A stretch of DNA of 64,000 bases from positions 19,479,298 to 19,543,297 of the forward strand of contig NW_024737042.1 in the NCBI RefSeq assembly GCF_018991925.1, in the 5' to 3' direction. Origin of the DNA: Homarus americanus. Lineage: Eukaryota; Arthropoda; Malacostraca; Decapoda; Nephropidae. Below are positions 46,305 through 58,268 of the stretch, in pieces. Numbering within the stretch: the first letter of the stretch is position 1; the number at the start of each line of letters is the position of its first letter. A model generated the notes under the pieces. That model had not been told where the DNA came from, searched no databases, and worked only from the letters and a program-made list of their open reading frames with translations. Made by a program: the position numbers and the translations under genes.

Positions 46305-46739
46305 GTATGACATATATGCACCTGTAATGTTATACACATCACTGACCTAAATTAGATGTACATCAACACGTTATAAGCATTTATGAGTTACGTTATATGA
46401 ATCTATTTATGACGTATCATAAACGCATCTGTGACCAATAAATCTATGACCAATAAATCTATGACCTATAATATACGTAAGCCTGAAGCGTTTAGATCCA
46501 AGAATGGTGCTGAATATAGAAGTACCAATAATAAAAATATATTTCTAAATTGAACCGATTTTCACAATTTTACAACATAATAATGAGATGTACAAAATTT
46601 CAATGATGCGTAAAAGCTTTTTTATTACAGAGAAATGCAGTGATCATTTTGGTGGAAAACAGGCAGCGAATGGTCAGATTACTTAGCAAATTGGTGTGTG
46701 TGTGTGTGTGCGCGTAATAATAATAATAATTATAATTAA
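46305..46739. other. No gene; ends in (TG)n and (TAA)n
   Basis: AT-rich. A TG tract at 46694-46711 and TAATAATAATAATAATTATAA up to 46739 resemble a LINE-A tail without its body. Confidence 0.5.
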
Positions 46740-46970
46740 CATAAGATCATAAGAAAATAAGGAGTCTGCAATAGGCCGGTTGGACTGTGCATGGCAGCTC
46801 CTGTCGAGAGTTACAACCACTCTCTCTCGCCCATGAATCTATCTAGCCTCCTTTTAAAACTTTCCAGAGTTCCCGCACTTACTACAAAGTTGCTAAGCTT
46901 GTTCCACTCGTCCACCACCCTATATGTGAACCAGTTCCTTCCTATCTTCGTTATTAAGCCTAAACTTATC
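46740..46970 (-). mobile_element. LINE-B copy 6, 3' segment left of Gypsy-1
   Basis: Minus-strand LINE-B 3' UTR (ATGGCAGCTCCTGTCGAGAG at 46790) and the last codons, up to CCTAAACTTATC. The sequence continues without loss at 52501 on the other side of Gypsy-1, apart from the duplicated TTATC. Confidence 0.87.
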
Positions 46971-47276
46971 TCTGACGTTTGTCTTGAATACCCACAAAAT
47001 GTTCTATACTACTGAGGGTATACACAAACACTTGTTATATTAAAATAGGTTCTATTCTCACGAGATATATACACAGGGGACCCAGAAGCTCGCATCCAAA
47101 CCACAAGGACTCTGTCTTCACTCTCTCTATGTATTACTGCGCGCTGATGTACAGATGCCAGCATTCACAAGCTGAATACAAAAGTATAAATATGATAATT
47201 TATATACATAATATGGTGCACAATAAATGGGAATATTACATAGAATTAATGCATGTTCTGCAATACTTTACTATAC
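46971..47276 (-). repeat. Gypsy-1 3' LTR (incomplete at a gap)
   Basis: Matches the first ~310 bp (plus-strand order) of 52113-52500, starting TCTGACGTTTGTCTTGAATA. The remainder is lost in the 100-N gap. Confidence 0.9.
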
Positions 47277-47376
47277 NNNNNNNNNNNNNNNNNNNNNNNN
47301 NNNNNNNNNNNNNNNNNNNNNNNNNNNNNNNNNNNNNNNNNNNNNNNNNNNNNNNNNNNNNNNNNNNNNNNNNNNN
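47277..47376. other. Assembly gap (100 N)
   Basis: Falls inside Gypsy-1 between the 3' LTR and the end of integrase. By comparison with the other LTR at least ~70 bp of LTR plus the polypurine tract and pol end are missing. Confidence 0.98.
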
Positions 47377-49520
47377 GAACACAAGACCTGAGATGATGTC
47401 CGTATAGAACCTGGGCTGGGGAGCGTCCGGTTTAGTTCGGGGTGTTGCGTAACTCCAACAAACCTCGATCGAAGTCCTCGCAGTCGATATTTCCTGAGGG
47501 TGACACCTTAGGATCAGGTGTTTCACAGTCTTGACTGCAGCTTCAGCGTGTCCATTCGCCTGGGGGTAGTGGGGCGAGGTCACGACATGACGGACTCCCC
47601 AACGGTCCATGAAGTCCCAGAACTCGTGGCTGGTGAACTGGGGTCCTCCATCAGTCCTGAGACGGATGGGAACACCAACTTCTCTGAAGTAATGCCTGAA
47701 GTTCCGGATGGTAGCAGTAGCCGTTGTATCACTACCACAGGGGACGACAACAGGCCATCCAGACAGTCGGTCGGCAATGACGAGGAAGGACTTCCCTGCA
47801 ACTGTAAAGAAATCGGCCGACACAGACTCGAAGGCTCTTGAAGGGTTGTCGTCACACATTAAAGGTTCCTGTTGCTGGTTGGGTTGCAGAGTCTGGCACG
47901 GCTCACAAGCACGGACGGTACTTGCAATGTCCGCGTCGATTCCGGGCCAAAATACAGTCTGCTTCGCCCGTCACTTGGTGTCCTCCACTCCTTGATGGCT
48001 GTCGTGAAGGCGGGTCAAGGTACGGCGGCGTAGGGCAGCAGGAATAACTACTCGTGGACCATACAAGAAGAGGTCTCCGTCACAATAAAGGTCCTCGCGT
48101 ATTTTCCAGTACGGGAGTAGCGATTCATGAAGGTCGTATCGGTTAGATGGAATTCCCTGAGACACACAGTCGACGAGCCGGATGTAGGAAGGGTCGGCCC
48201 GGGCTGCGGTGCGGAGATCTTCAAGGTTCTTGTCTGCATCAGGTGCTGTAGACTCTCCTGATGCGAAGACGGCCTTCAATGAAACTACTGACTTGAGGGA
48301 TGCAGCAGCTGTAGAACACAACATCTCGTCCTCTGGGGTGGGGCGACTGACAGGGGCGCGGGACAGGGCATCCGGGATGCACAACAGCTTACCCGCACGC
48401 CACACAGCCGTGAAGAGATAAGGCGAGAGCTTCTCTTTCAGACGTTGAAGGCGAGGATTCTCTACTGCATCCAAAGAGTAGTGATTGATTATAGGTATAA
48501 GAGGGCGATGATCCGTGAAGAGGGTGAAGTGCTGAAGTCCTATCAGGTAGAAGCGGCACTTCGCCATCGCCCAGACAACAGCCAACATCTCCAGCTCAAT
48601 CGTAGCATATCGGGTCTCAGCGTCGGTCAGGAACCGGGATCCACACTGAATTAAGCGGAGTTGTCCACCGCCATGGTCCTGCAGAAGGGCGTAACCAACG
48701 CCGTAGAGTCTGGAGGTGTCAGTCTGGAGGACGGTGGGTAGAGCTGGGTCGTAACAGGCGAGGACAGGTGGACTTACGAGGGCCTGCTTGACTAGCTGGA
48801 AGGCCTCTTGATGATCTGGGGTCCACAGGAATGTCCTCCTGGGGCTCAGCAGGGAACGTAACGGCTGGGCTGCGGCGGAGATGTCAGGTGTAAATTCAGC
48901 CAGCTGATTGACCAGACCCAAAAAAGAACGGAGGTCTGTCAGGTTGGCAGGGGTTGGAAAATCCCTGATTCCACTTACTTTCTCCGGGTCAGCTGCGATG
49001 CCTGATGCTGAGAGAGTGTACCCACAGAAGTTCACTGATGGCGCGGCGACTACAAACTTGTCAGCGTTGAGGGTAATCCCGTACTTTCGACATCTGGTGA
49101 GAACTTCGTATATCCGGGAGAGGTGGGCACAGTAGTCTTCGTCATGGAGTAAGATATCATCAACCACCTTGATACAATTCGTGACTCCTTGAAGAGCCGC
49201 GTCACCACGTTGACAGAATGCATCACCCGTAGCGGCAAATCCCATGGGGCCTCTGCAATACTGATATCTCCCATATGGTGTGACGAATGTAGTCAAATGC
49301 TGGTCTTCTTCGGCCAACTCGATCTGCCAATAACCACATAAGGCGTCCATAGTTGTAAAAAACTTCGCCTTCGGGTCCACACTTCGAACAGCTGCGAAGG
49401 GTGTGGGTGAAGGGTGGGCTGGACGGGAAACTTGCTGGTTAAGTATTGACAGATCGGTGGTGATACGTACTCCACCACGAGGTTTGGCGACGGGGATGAG
49501 AGGGTGGCACCAAGGTGAAG
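47377..49520 (-). pseudogene. Gypsy-1 pol: reverse transcriptase, RNase H, integrase
   Basis: In the main frame (49380 down to 47971): FFTTMDALCGYWQIEL, YCRGPMGFAATGDAF and catalytic VVDDILLHDED (RT). Next come LRSFLGLVNQLAEFTP, then RNase H with LQTDTSRLYGVGYALLQ and ELEMLAVVWAMAKCRFY, FTDHRPLIPI and KLLCIPDALSRAP. A single in-frame TGA near 47969 falls at the integrase zinc-finger region (CEPCQTLQ follows). Integrase continues in the same frame with SADFF, RTDGGPQFTS and HYPQANGHAE, the D,D,E residues being present, up to the gap. It is fused by a frameshift near 49525 to the gag-protease frame. The protein would copy and integrate the element; as read it is broken. Confidence 0.88.
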
Positions 49521-49524
49521 GTTC

Positions 49525-51620
49525 GTCTCCGCCGGCTTGATGATTCCCTGAGCAACCATGGAGTCAAGCTCTTGTCTAACTAGCTCCTTGTAGGCGTGAG
49601 GAATCAAACGAGGGGTGTGGATGGCAAAAGGTGTAGCACCATCCTTAAGATGAATCTTCATAGGTGGACCCACCATCGGCTTGAGTGTTGTGGATCCTAA
49701 AGATTTCTTATTAACCAACACGTCAGCAAACTCCTTGAGTAGGTAAGCTCTTGCGTCAGAAGGGGACGTGTTAGTAGAGATAGGGAATTCCTTCAACCTG
49801 TTGACATGGGTGATCTTTAAAATAGGTTTAGGGAATTCCTTGGAAATAATGGCCAATTCTTGACAATGGCCATATGATAAAAGCGGAGTCGGGATACCAT
49901 CATGAACATCCATCCGGGCTGAGCAAGACTGCTTACCAAAGGTAAGAGTAGCCCAGAAAGATCCCAAAGCTGGAGCCATCTTGGAACCATCAGCTGTCAG
50001 TTTCGTTGTCTGAGGAGGGGGCTGTAGGTTGCTCCTGGGTATTCCCAAACTTGCTAAGTGTTGTGGACCAATTACTGAGACGTCAGCACCGGTGTCAGGT
50101 AACATCTGAAGACTGGATGACGAGTTACCGTAAGAAATGACGACATTGATGTGCTGGGGCGTCGTGTCTGTGGAACAATGTACACGACGGCAGGAACGAC
50201 TGGACACAGCGTCTTCATGCTTGCCAGAAGGAGGGGGCACGCCAGCACTACCTGAGGATGACTTCTTGGATTCTAGGTGGCGTCCTTTATGTGTCTTCTT
50301 ACGACAACATTTGTCATAATGGCCCACACGACCACAAAGTCTGCACTGAACTTTGCTAGCAGGGCACTTGACTGTGTAAGCCCTGTGACTCTGGCGGTCG
50401 CAACTTCTGCACACGCTTTGAGCAGCTGGGCACTGGGAGGCATCATGCTGTCTCGTGCAGCTGTTACACAAAGCTACTGCTGAAGGTGTAGCTGGAGGGT
50501 GAGGGGTGGGGTTACCTTGCTGCTTCTTACCCTTTCTGTAGGAAGACATCGCCCTCACCTGGTCAGGTTGTGAGCGTAAAGCTGAAGTCGCACACCTGGC
50601 GGCCTCATACGCTCGACATTTTGTAGCAACATCTTGAAGAAAGGAAGTGGGGTCGAGGGAAATGAGACGCTGAACTAGCTCTTCATCTCGGACACCCGTT
50701 AAAATGATTGTCTTAAGTTGTGTCTCTTCACAGACTTGAGAATGTCCAGGACAAACATCAACTTCCTCTGAACACCTTTTGAGCTTTGCAAAAAATGCGT
50801 CAAAAGATTCTCCATCAAGCTGCTTACATTGGAGGAGTTCTCTTCGTCTGAGTGCTTCGTTGCACTGTCCCTTGACATGTTCCTGTAACTTGTCGAGCAC
50901 GGCCTCTACCGTCAGAGTTGTCGTAGGAGGCACTTGAAGTGTGTGCTCGAGAGTACTTTGTGTCTCTAAGGACAAGCACATACGAAGCTGTATCATTTGT
51001 TTCGGCTGTGATAAACTTGACAAGTCAACCATTGTTGCGTAGTCTTGCCAACGTCGACGCCATTCCCGAAACATCTGATAAGAAGCGTCAGACATCAGAG
51101 AGGGAGGCGTCTGTACTGCAGCCTTTTGAGGTGTTGTTGATCCCACTCTGGGAAATGAGGTACCAGTACCTCTAGTCGCATCAACGTCAGTAGTAGCAGA
51201 CGAATCTTGTACGGTAGATCGTTGTGGGGGGGCTAACAGAGAAATCAAGACTTCAAATCTGGCTTGATCCTCCTTTCTTCTCAGGTCATCCTCACTTCTA
51301 CGTATGTCTTCGAGTTCTTTGCGTCGGTGTTCCTCTTCATGGCGCCGTTTTTCAGACTTCCTGTACCGAATTTCTTCCTCTTCTCTCCTTGCAATATCGT
51401 CCTGGCGTCGAGAAGTTTCCATCCACTTTATCAGTTGACGGAGATCTGTGGACGCATGCATCGCAGAAGAGCTGGCTCGCCACAAGCTAGGAGATTCTGT
51501 GGGTGACTCGGCGTTGTCACTGTGGGGAGCGTGGGGCGTGAGCGTGGGTGGGGAGAGGTCTCCCACACTAAAACTCGTAACCCCATCGTCCAGGGTATCA
51601 TTTTGATCCCTGTGAGACAT
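49525..51620 (-). CDS. Gypsy-1 gag and aspartic protease
   Basis: The frame starts at ATG 51620 and runs uninterrupted into the beginning of RT (it stays open to 49293 after the frame break). The N-terminal ~150 residues include a highly charged helical stretch (RREEEEIRYRKSEKRRHEEE). A capsid-like region follows, then three Cys/His motifs ending in CRLCGRVGHYDKCC, a classical CX2CX4HX4C knuckle that binds RNA. Protease: LPDTGADVSVIG, with the DTGA catalytic motif. RT fingers begin VRQELDSMVAQGIIKPAE. The frame is lost around 49525, just after this, so gag and protease may still be translatable. Confidence 0.85.
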
Positions 51621-52094
51621 GCCGACTGCTTCTGTACTCTATCTGTGCAAAAGACCGGGTCAGCCCCTCGTAATCTATGCACAGAATTACAGAAGCCTAC
51701 GGTAAGTCGCAAGAAAATATAAGGTGAATGCGTGTGTGTGTGTGCCTGGCGGGATGCCGGGAGAGAATTGGTGCGCTGCCAGACGTAGGAGCAACTGGGC
51801 AGCGTCGAGCGCTGGTCGGTTAGTTACCCTCAGACCAGAGACGGGAGAGCACGTACTGTCGGGCTGCTCCCTTAGTCATCTGACCGCAACTTGCACAGAC
51901 AATTATGATTAAAATACACAACACAGCACTTCACAAAACACTTCACTTCACAGCACAGCACTGTACACAGCATAGCACTTCACAACACTGTAAGTCTAGA
52001 GGCTTATAGTGGTCTTGCTGTCGATCGTGAGCTGAAGACGAGACGCCATTAACAGAGTCTGGGCGGGAAGGCTTGGTCCACTGTATCTCACTGA

Positions 52095-52112
52095 GAAATA
52101 ATCACTGCGCCA
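52095..52112 (-). promoter_or_regulatory. Gypsy-1 primer-binding site
   Basis: On minus, the 18 bases directly after the 5' LTR are TGGCGCAGTGATTATTTC. They begin with TGG, the complement of a tRNA CCA end, at zero spacing from the LTR. I could not name the tRNA. Confidence 0.6.
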
Positions 52113-52500
52113 TCTGACATTTGTCTTGAATACCCACAAAATGTTCTATACTACTGAGGGTATACACAAACACTTGTTATATTAAAAGTAGGTTCTATTT
52201 TCGTACGGGAGATATATACACAGGGGACCCAGAAGCTCGCGTCCAAACCACAAGGGCTCTGTCTTCACTCTCTCTATGTATTACTGCGCGCTGGGATGTA
52301 CAGATGCCAGCATTCACAAGCTGAATACATAAAGTATAAATATGATAATTTATATACATAATATGGTGCACAATAAATGGGAATATTACATAGAATTAAT
52401 ACATGTTCTGCAATACTTTATTATACATAATTAATGGAGTAATATAAGAGTAATATAATAATACACAGCTGAAGGTACTACTTTGTGTCCATATCATACA
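52113..52500 (-). repeat. Gypsy-1 5' LTR (complete, 388 bp)
   Basis: In element orientation it starts TGTATGATATGGACACAAAG and ends with GTCAGA next to the primer-binding site. The same start and end boundaries are seen in the solo LTR at 15933-16307. It would carry the element promoter. Confidence 0.9.
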
Positions 52501-53968
52501 TTATCCAACTTAAATCTTTTCCTAAAGGTCCTATCCTGCTCGGATATTATAAGAACTTTATCTATATCTCCTTATAAATTCATTTCACCCAATTAAATAC
52601 TTCTATCATATCTCCCCGCACTCTTCGTCTTTCTAGGAAATGCAAGTTTAGTTCCTTGAATCAATCTTGATATGGAAGGTTTCTAAGTCCCAGAATCATT
52701 TTGGTCATTCTTTGCTGCACCGACCCCAGTGAATTTATAGCCATTTTATAATAAGGGCACCAGAACTGAACAGCATAATCGAGGTGCGGCCTGACTAGCG
52801 CAAAATATAATTGCAATATGACCTCAGCACTCTTATTACTTACACTTCTAGATATAAAACCAAATACTCTGTCTGCCTTATTTCGAACACTAACGCACTG
52901 TTTTCACGGCCGAAGGTCCGGGCTTACAAGTACCCCTAACGCCGGTATTATTAAACAACATCTTCCCTTGTAGAGGGTCGTAGTGTTTCAACCCGAGTTT
53001 TAAACAAAAGGAGTCCTGAGGGACACCGCAGTACTGTACTTAACGGGTTGAAACACGACGACCCTCTTCAAGGGAAGATGTTTTTTAATAATACGGGCGT
53101 AAGTCTCTTTCACAAGTCGACTTCTCTAGGTTGATGTTGTTAAGGCTGTATACATTGACAGTATTTGTTCTTCCAATATTAAGTACGCTGCACTTGCTGG
53201 TGTTGAATTCCATTTGCCATTTTCTGACCACTCCTGCAGTTTATTTAAATCCTCCTGTAGTGCAATTGCATCCTGCTCTGAATTGATCTGCCGCCCTATT
53301 TTGGTGTCATCCGCAAACTTGCTTATGTCACTGCTGATCCTAGTATCTAGATCGTTAATGTAGATAATGAACAAGAGTGGGCCCAGTACTGACCCTGGAG
53401 AACCCCACTAGTTACACAGCCCCACTCCGATTTAAGACCATCTACGCTGACCCTCTGTGCTCTATCGGTGAGTCATGATTTTATCCAATTTAAAACTTTC
53501 CCCTCGATACCATGAGCCGTAACTTTTTTTCAGAAATCTCTGATGCGGTACCCTGCCAAATGCTTTGCTAAAGTCTAAGTAAATATCATCGTAATTTTTG
53601 TCATTATCTACTACCTCATAGACTTTCATAAAAAAAACAGCAGATTTGTTAGACAAGATTTAATCTTTTTAAATCCATGTTGAGAGTCGTAGAGTAATTT
53701 GTTTTTCTCTAAATACGCTCTGATGCTATTTACTATAATTGATACAAGAAATTTCCCCACTACTGATGTCAAACTAATCGGCCGTTAATTTGACGCTGAT
53801 GCTCTGTCTAACTTCTTTAATATGGGTACTACATTTGCCTGTTTCTTCAAGTATGACACAACTCCCGTGTCTAATGATTTTGTAAATAAATTTACGAGGG
53901 ATCCGCTAATCTATTCCTTACACTCTTTTAAAACACGAGGAGAAATTTCATCCGGTCCTGGGGATTTT
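52501..53968 (-). mobile_element. LINE-B copy 6, RT segment right of Gypsy-1
   Basis: Continues LINE-B copy 6 upstream: post-RT region, KFADDTKIGRQINS with the DD catalytic pair and YINDLDTRISSDIS (53126-53374), and motif A YLDFSKAFGRVPHQRF (53462-53656, Asp retained, next Asp changed to Gly). Further upstream SPGPDE-like text ends at 53968, where LINE-A copy 5 begins. It is interrupted by a MITE at 52940-53099. Many small indels make it a pseudogene. Confidence 0.85.
52940..53099. mobile_element. 160-bp MITE with ~55-bp inverted termini, TSD TAA
   Basis: The left end CGCCGGTATTATTAAACAAC and the complement of the right end CGCCCGTATTATTAAAAAAC begin two arms of about 55 bp. The arms continue through CATCTTCCCTTG and AGAGGGTCGT to GTTTCAACCCG with few mismatches, around a core of about 50 bp. 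TAA flanks it on both sides (52937-52939 and 53100-53102). The uninterrupted LINE-B sequence (CCCCTAAGTCTC, as in the complement of 26110-26121) has a single TAA. A TAA duplication suits PIF/Harbinger-type transposition, but with no transposase seen the superfamily stays open. Confidence 0.85.
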
Positions 53969-56345
53969 GTTTATTGAAAAAGCATGGCAGCCGGAAGGCT
54001 GAAAGTATACAGTTGCATAGTTGGGGAATGCTTCTCTTGATTGACAAATAATATACAAGTAACATATGTGATACAAATAAATATGATATATAATAACTAG
54101 GTGTGGCGAAGGTCATACTATTGGGCATTTCAACATAGTGACAGTGCAAAAAGGTAAGGTTGACTGGGAGTGAATACAATGGTTAATTACAAGTTGTTGA
54201 TAATTTTTACAATGGTTGGCACTGGACAGTTCTTATAACGACAAGTACGTGCTCGTATGGGCTGGATGCGATTGTGGTGTCGGACAGCAATTCGCGGACG
54301 AGGGATCTCGGGTGGTAGTAGGAGCCGGTGTTGAGGATGGTGCAGAAGCTTCTCGCCAAATTTGCAGATGAGGAAGTCGCGGTGTAGGTCAAAGAGAGCC
54401 GACAGGATCAGTGTGCTGAGCGCTTCTTGATATGTGGAATAGGATGGGGAAAGAATAATCTTAAATGCCATTCTTTGGCCCCTTTTCTAGGTGTTTACGT
54501 TATGTGACATTCAGGGAGGAAGACCAGGCAGGGGAAGCATAGGTGAGCTTGGGAAATATGAATGTTGAGTAAACACGCAGGAGCTCGGGCACAGGAACTC
54601 CGAGGGACTTGAGTCGGTGGAGGAGGTGGAGAGGGAACTGGAGGATTTGACAATTTCACTGACGTGTGTTTTCCAATTTAGTTTGTTATCTATAGTGACG
54701 CCGAGGAATTTAGTGGAGTCTTCAACCTGGAGTGTGTTGGGGCCTAAAGTAATGGAAGGGGGTGGGACAACGTCGGAGGAGAGGTTGATGTACACAACCA
54801 TGGTCTTAGTATGGTTGATGGTGACGTGGTTGTTGGTGGCCCAATTTTGGAGACTGTTCAATAAATCCTGGAGGGCGGTATAGTCGGAAGCCGAGTTGTT
54901 AACACTGATCTCAAGGGTGGAGTCGTCAACATATTTCCAGCGAGCAGGGGTTTCTCTTAGGGCATCATTGATAAGCATAAGGAAGCAGAGCGGTCCCATC
55001 TTGGTGCCTTGGGGGACGCCACAGGTGAGTGACTGAAAAGTGGAGACAGCCCCTCAGACGCGTACGGCTTGGCGTCGGTCACTAAGGAAATCTGTAAGCC
55101 ATGGTATAAGACTTCTTCGAAACCCGAGGTCGATAGCTTTGTTGATGATTAAATTGTGGTCGACCAGGTCAAATGCTTTGGTGAAGTCAATGAAGGCGAA
55201 AGTCACAGACGTTTTCCGTTTTTTTAGTTGGCGGTATATGTAGTCAAGAAAGCTGACAGGAGAAAATTGAGTGGTGGAGGAAGTTTTCATATTGCCAAAT
55301 TGCTGAGGATCTATGGCGCCTGCAATATCAGCATAAGCCCAGGGAAAACGAAACTTTCACAGATTAAGGTGGGTATTGGGATGATTGCAATGGGTCGTAG
55401 CTCATTTAAGGATTGTGGGCTGGTTAACTTTGGCACTGGTGAGACATATGAGGTCTTTCAGTCAGCTGGGCATCTGGCTTGGCTGAGGGAAGCATTGATG
55501 ATGGAGCAGAGGGGTTTAGTTAGTTTCGGGGAGAGCTCCTTGTAGAGTTTCATTGGTAAGTAAATGGGGATGGTGGAGTGCTTTAACTTTAATTTGTCCA
55601 GACGTTTGCTACATCAAATTCTTCTACTAAGTCAGTGGGAAAAGGGGCTGGTAGGTAAACAGGGAGATTGGTTGTGTCAAGCCTGGGGAGTGTCTGGCAT
55701 ATAGTTGTACGAAATGGTTGTTTGATTACTCAGTTGCGCCACAACATTAGTGAGATGGCTAAGGAAGGAGAGGGGATTTGTCTTATTGTTTAATCCACAA
55801 AGTTTTTTAAGCTTTCCATACCACTGACTGTTGTTGGTCTGCTTCAGGTGTTGCAACTTGGTTGGGTAGTGAGACTTCTTTGCAGTGCGTATTTCGCGGA
55901 TGACTTGGCTGCGAAGGGACCTGTAGCGGTTGTGGTCATTGAGATAAATGGCCCTGTCTCTCCGTTGTATAAATCTTTTGATCCGAGGTGTGATCCAGGG
56001 CAAGTCAGCTGGGTTTGATCTGACCCACCTCCACGGAGCTTCCGTGGAGGTGTTGGTATAATTTATCCATTCTGTGTCCACGTCATCTATTTTACACTAA
56101 GGGATGGTGAACTATTCATTGCCCGAAGAGACGCTCTGCAGGGTCAGTAATCGACCTGTAGGTCTTGATGTAGGGTCTCTGCACTTGGTTGGTAGTGGCA
56201 GCTGGAAACCAGAGCACTGATAGGTGTGTGCTACACCCGATCGGAGGCAATGGTTGAAGTGGTTGGTACTGGTCCGCTAAGTCAATTAAGATAAGGTCAA
56301 GGGTATTTTGACCGTGTGTGAGAAAGTTCACAATTTGTGTGTGCA
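53969..56345 (-). mobile_element. LINE-A copy 5, endonuclease end to 3' end
   Basis: Starts at the 3' side with TGTTTATTGAAAAAGCATGG (the TAA tail is missing at this junction with LINE-B). On minus it encodes the post-RT tail (54187-54471) and KYVDDSTLEISVN with PLCFLMLINDAL (54511-54999). Upstream are motif A TFAFIDFTKAFDLVDHN (55054-55290), CPADWKTSYV-type text, the linker (ITPRIKRFIQRRDRAIYLND, 55677-56081) and the endonuclease end TQIVNFLTHGQNTLDLILID (56116-56346). The catalytic YVDD is present. Frameshifts lie near 54510, 55030 and 56090. Almost identical to LINE-A copy 2 at 55200-55500. Confidence 0.86.
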
Positions 56346-56577
56346 TTTATGCATGTGTGTGTGTGCGTGAGTGCGTGCGTGCGTGTTCGCTAAGTGTTAT
56401 TTGTTCACGTATACTATCTGACCTTCTCTCGAACAGAAGGACAAATAGTCACGAAGTAGTTACAGAGAACTAAACTTACGAGGGGTCGGGTCGTATTTTC
56501 ATTGTTTATGGTGAATTTTTTTTGTATATACTACAGTCTTGAAGTTTGATGTTATTACATGTGATTTGGTTTTGTTT

Positions 56578-56611
<34 letters not shown>

Positions 56612-57129
56612 TGAACTGGCGCTTTAACCGTTGTATCTTGATAAGTTAATGGGGCTGGAACATGTAAAACTATATATGGTTTTAGTAGCGAAACCCAACT
56701 CTCCTTTCTGTATTTATTAAGAAAATACATTATACACAGTTCCAAGTGTATATCACCGTAACTTAATCACTGTAGCTATGAGTGTTAAAATGAGGACGGA
56801 GGCTATATTAAATAGCTCTTCTAAAATACGTCATGCCTGTGTGAGTGCTCCAGTAGCCGGCTTCTATGTGCTGACCTAACATTCTTAGGGCCGCTCCTTC
56901 AAGGAACTTAACCATCACGTGATGTGACCATGTCACCTCATAGCCAGTGGAAAGTTACAGGGGGTGATATGATTATATAAACTTAATGTACTGCCTGACA
57001 TTTATATAAAAACTAAGGAGCTAATACAACGCTCTGTCACCACCTTCCGAGCTTCCACGAGGAATTAACTAGTCTCGTAGAATACATCCTATACTTAAAC
57101 CTAACCATGTTACAAACATATGTGTAGAC
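56346..57129. other. No gene; possible LTR of Gypsy-2, TG and TAA tracts
   Basis: A TG/TGCG tract at 56338-56385 and (TAA)n at 56582-56611. From about 56750 to 57130 lies sequence directly 3' (minus) of the envelope-like region, with ATTATATAAACTTAATG as a TATA-like word near 56974. This is where a 3' LTR would be expected, but without a second copy I cannot confirm it. Confidence 0.35.
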
Positions 57130-57165
57130 ACTAAGCTGGGGACTCTGGAACCATAGGTTGACTAA

Positions 57166-58228
57166 TTACTGGGGTGTCTTACGGGATAGTATATTATGTA
57201 CAATGTTCAACTTGGAAGACACTGACTTATAATAACAAAACAAAAATATCACTGCCAAAATTAACACAATAGTGGGAATGGTTAAACTTGGTATTGCAAA
57301 TCCCCGTGCAAAATAAAATGGCAAATGATCCTCTAAATTAGCAAACTGTGACTCTTTCAAGTAAGAAATAACTTTCAACTTTTCTTAGACACTATTGATT
57401 TTACTCATAGTTAAATCAAGGACTTGAAACAATGGAATTAAATCTGAAGTAAGATTTAAATTCAATGCAAAATGCTAATGAGAAGGCATGGTCTTCAACG
57501 AACTCCAAGTTATCTCACAGTAATCCGGAGCCTTATAAAAACCTTTCACAACTAACTGTTTACCACCATCTTGGTACTTTAAAATGAAGTTAGTTTCATC
57601 AGAAAAGAAAAAAAATGCACATTATGCAGATGTGCATGAAACACAGTTTTCCTAGAAATTGGCCTATAACTACATTGTGTGAGCGCTGTGCGTACGTTAG
57701 TTTGTATGGCGGCTAATTCACATATCCCTTCTGCAGCAGGAATAAATGCGAATACATAGGCTGGACATACGTGTAAATGTAAATATGACGCTTTTCACCG
57801 TGATAATACCCTAGGATCATCCAATGCTAGCAAGGTATATTCTTCATAAATTAGCAGAAGTTCCTTTGGTCTATCCAGAGTATACAGTGTGTCAATAAAA
57901 TACAAAGGGGAGGGTTCCAAATGCCATGCATTAAACTTATGTTGCTCTAACATAGGCATGTGGCCAAGAATAGCATTGTGCGTAAGAGTTGACTCCAACA
58001 GAGGGTAATAATGTTCTACCTCATGATCTGTGAAAATTCGAGTTAAATGATAAGTCAACTTGGCTATTTGTAATGCTTCAAGAAGAGTCTTCACAGGCAC
58101 AAACTTTGCATCCACTCGTCCTAACCCTGCATCCACGATGCTTGCGATTAGTCCATTTTTGTTAGTAATTATATCTTGAACAGAACTTTCCGCAACATGC
58201 AAGGCACTAATTGCATGAAAAGATTAAG
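57166..58228 (-). pseudogene. Gypsy-2 envelope-like ORF, decayed
   Basis: Located just after integrase on the same strand. The first open part (to 57795) contains LLEALQIAKLTYHLTRIF and HNAILGHMPMLEQHKFNAWH. The middle part is broken, with Cys residues in short open pieces. The last part (57166-57378) has a single strongly hydrophobic segment, TIVLILAVIFLFCYY, followed by a short cytoplasm-like tail with SSKLNIVHNILSRK. An ectodomain plus C-terminal membrane anchor in this position is the usual layout of env-like proteins. No fusion peptide or furin site was identified. Function is inferred from position and the anchor only. Confidence 0.55.
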
Positions 58229-58268
58229 CTATAACACGATTTTGTTTAAAATCAAGTTTCAATGTATA

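Larger units (their letters stand above)
46971..52500 (-). mobile_element. Gypsy-1: LTR retrotransposon with both LTRs
   Basis: A minus-strand element of about 5.5 kb. LTRs at 46971-47276 (cut by a gap) and 52113-52500 are direct copies. A 5-bp duplication, TTATC, lies at 46966-46970 and 52501-52505. Next to the 5' LTR is a primer-binding site (52095-52112). Gene order is gag, protease, RT, RNase H, integrase, which defines Ty3/Gypsy. The host is LINE-B copy 6. By eye the LTRs differ at about a dozen places over 300 bp, so insertion is not very recent. The reading is broken by one frameshift (about 49525) and one stop (about 47969). Confidence 0.92.

Noticed and set aside
47518..47841. Plus-strand frames across 47.5-51.5 kb
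   Set aside because: Shadows of Gypsy-1 gag-pol on the opposite strand.
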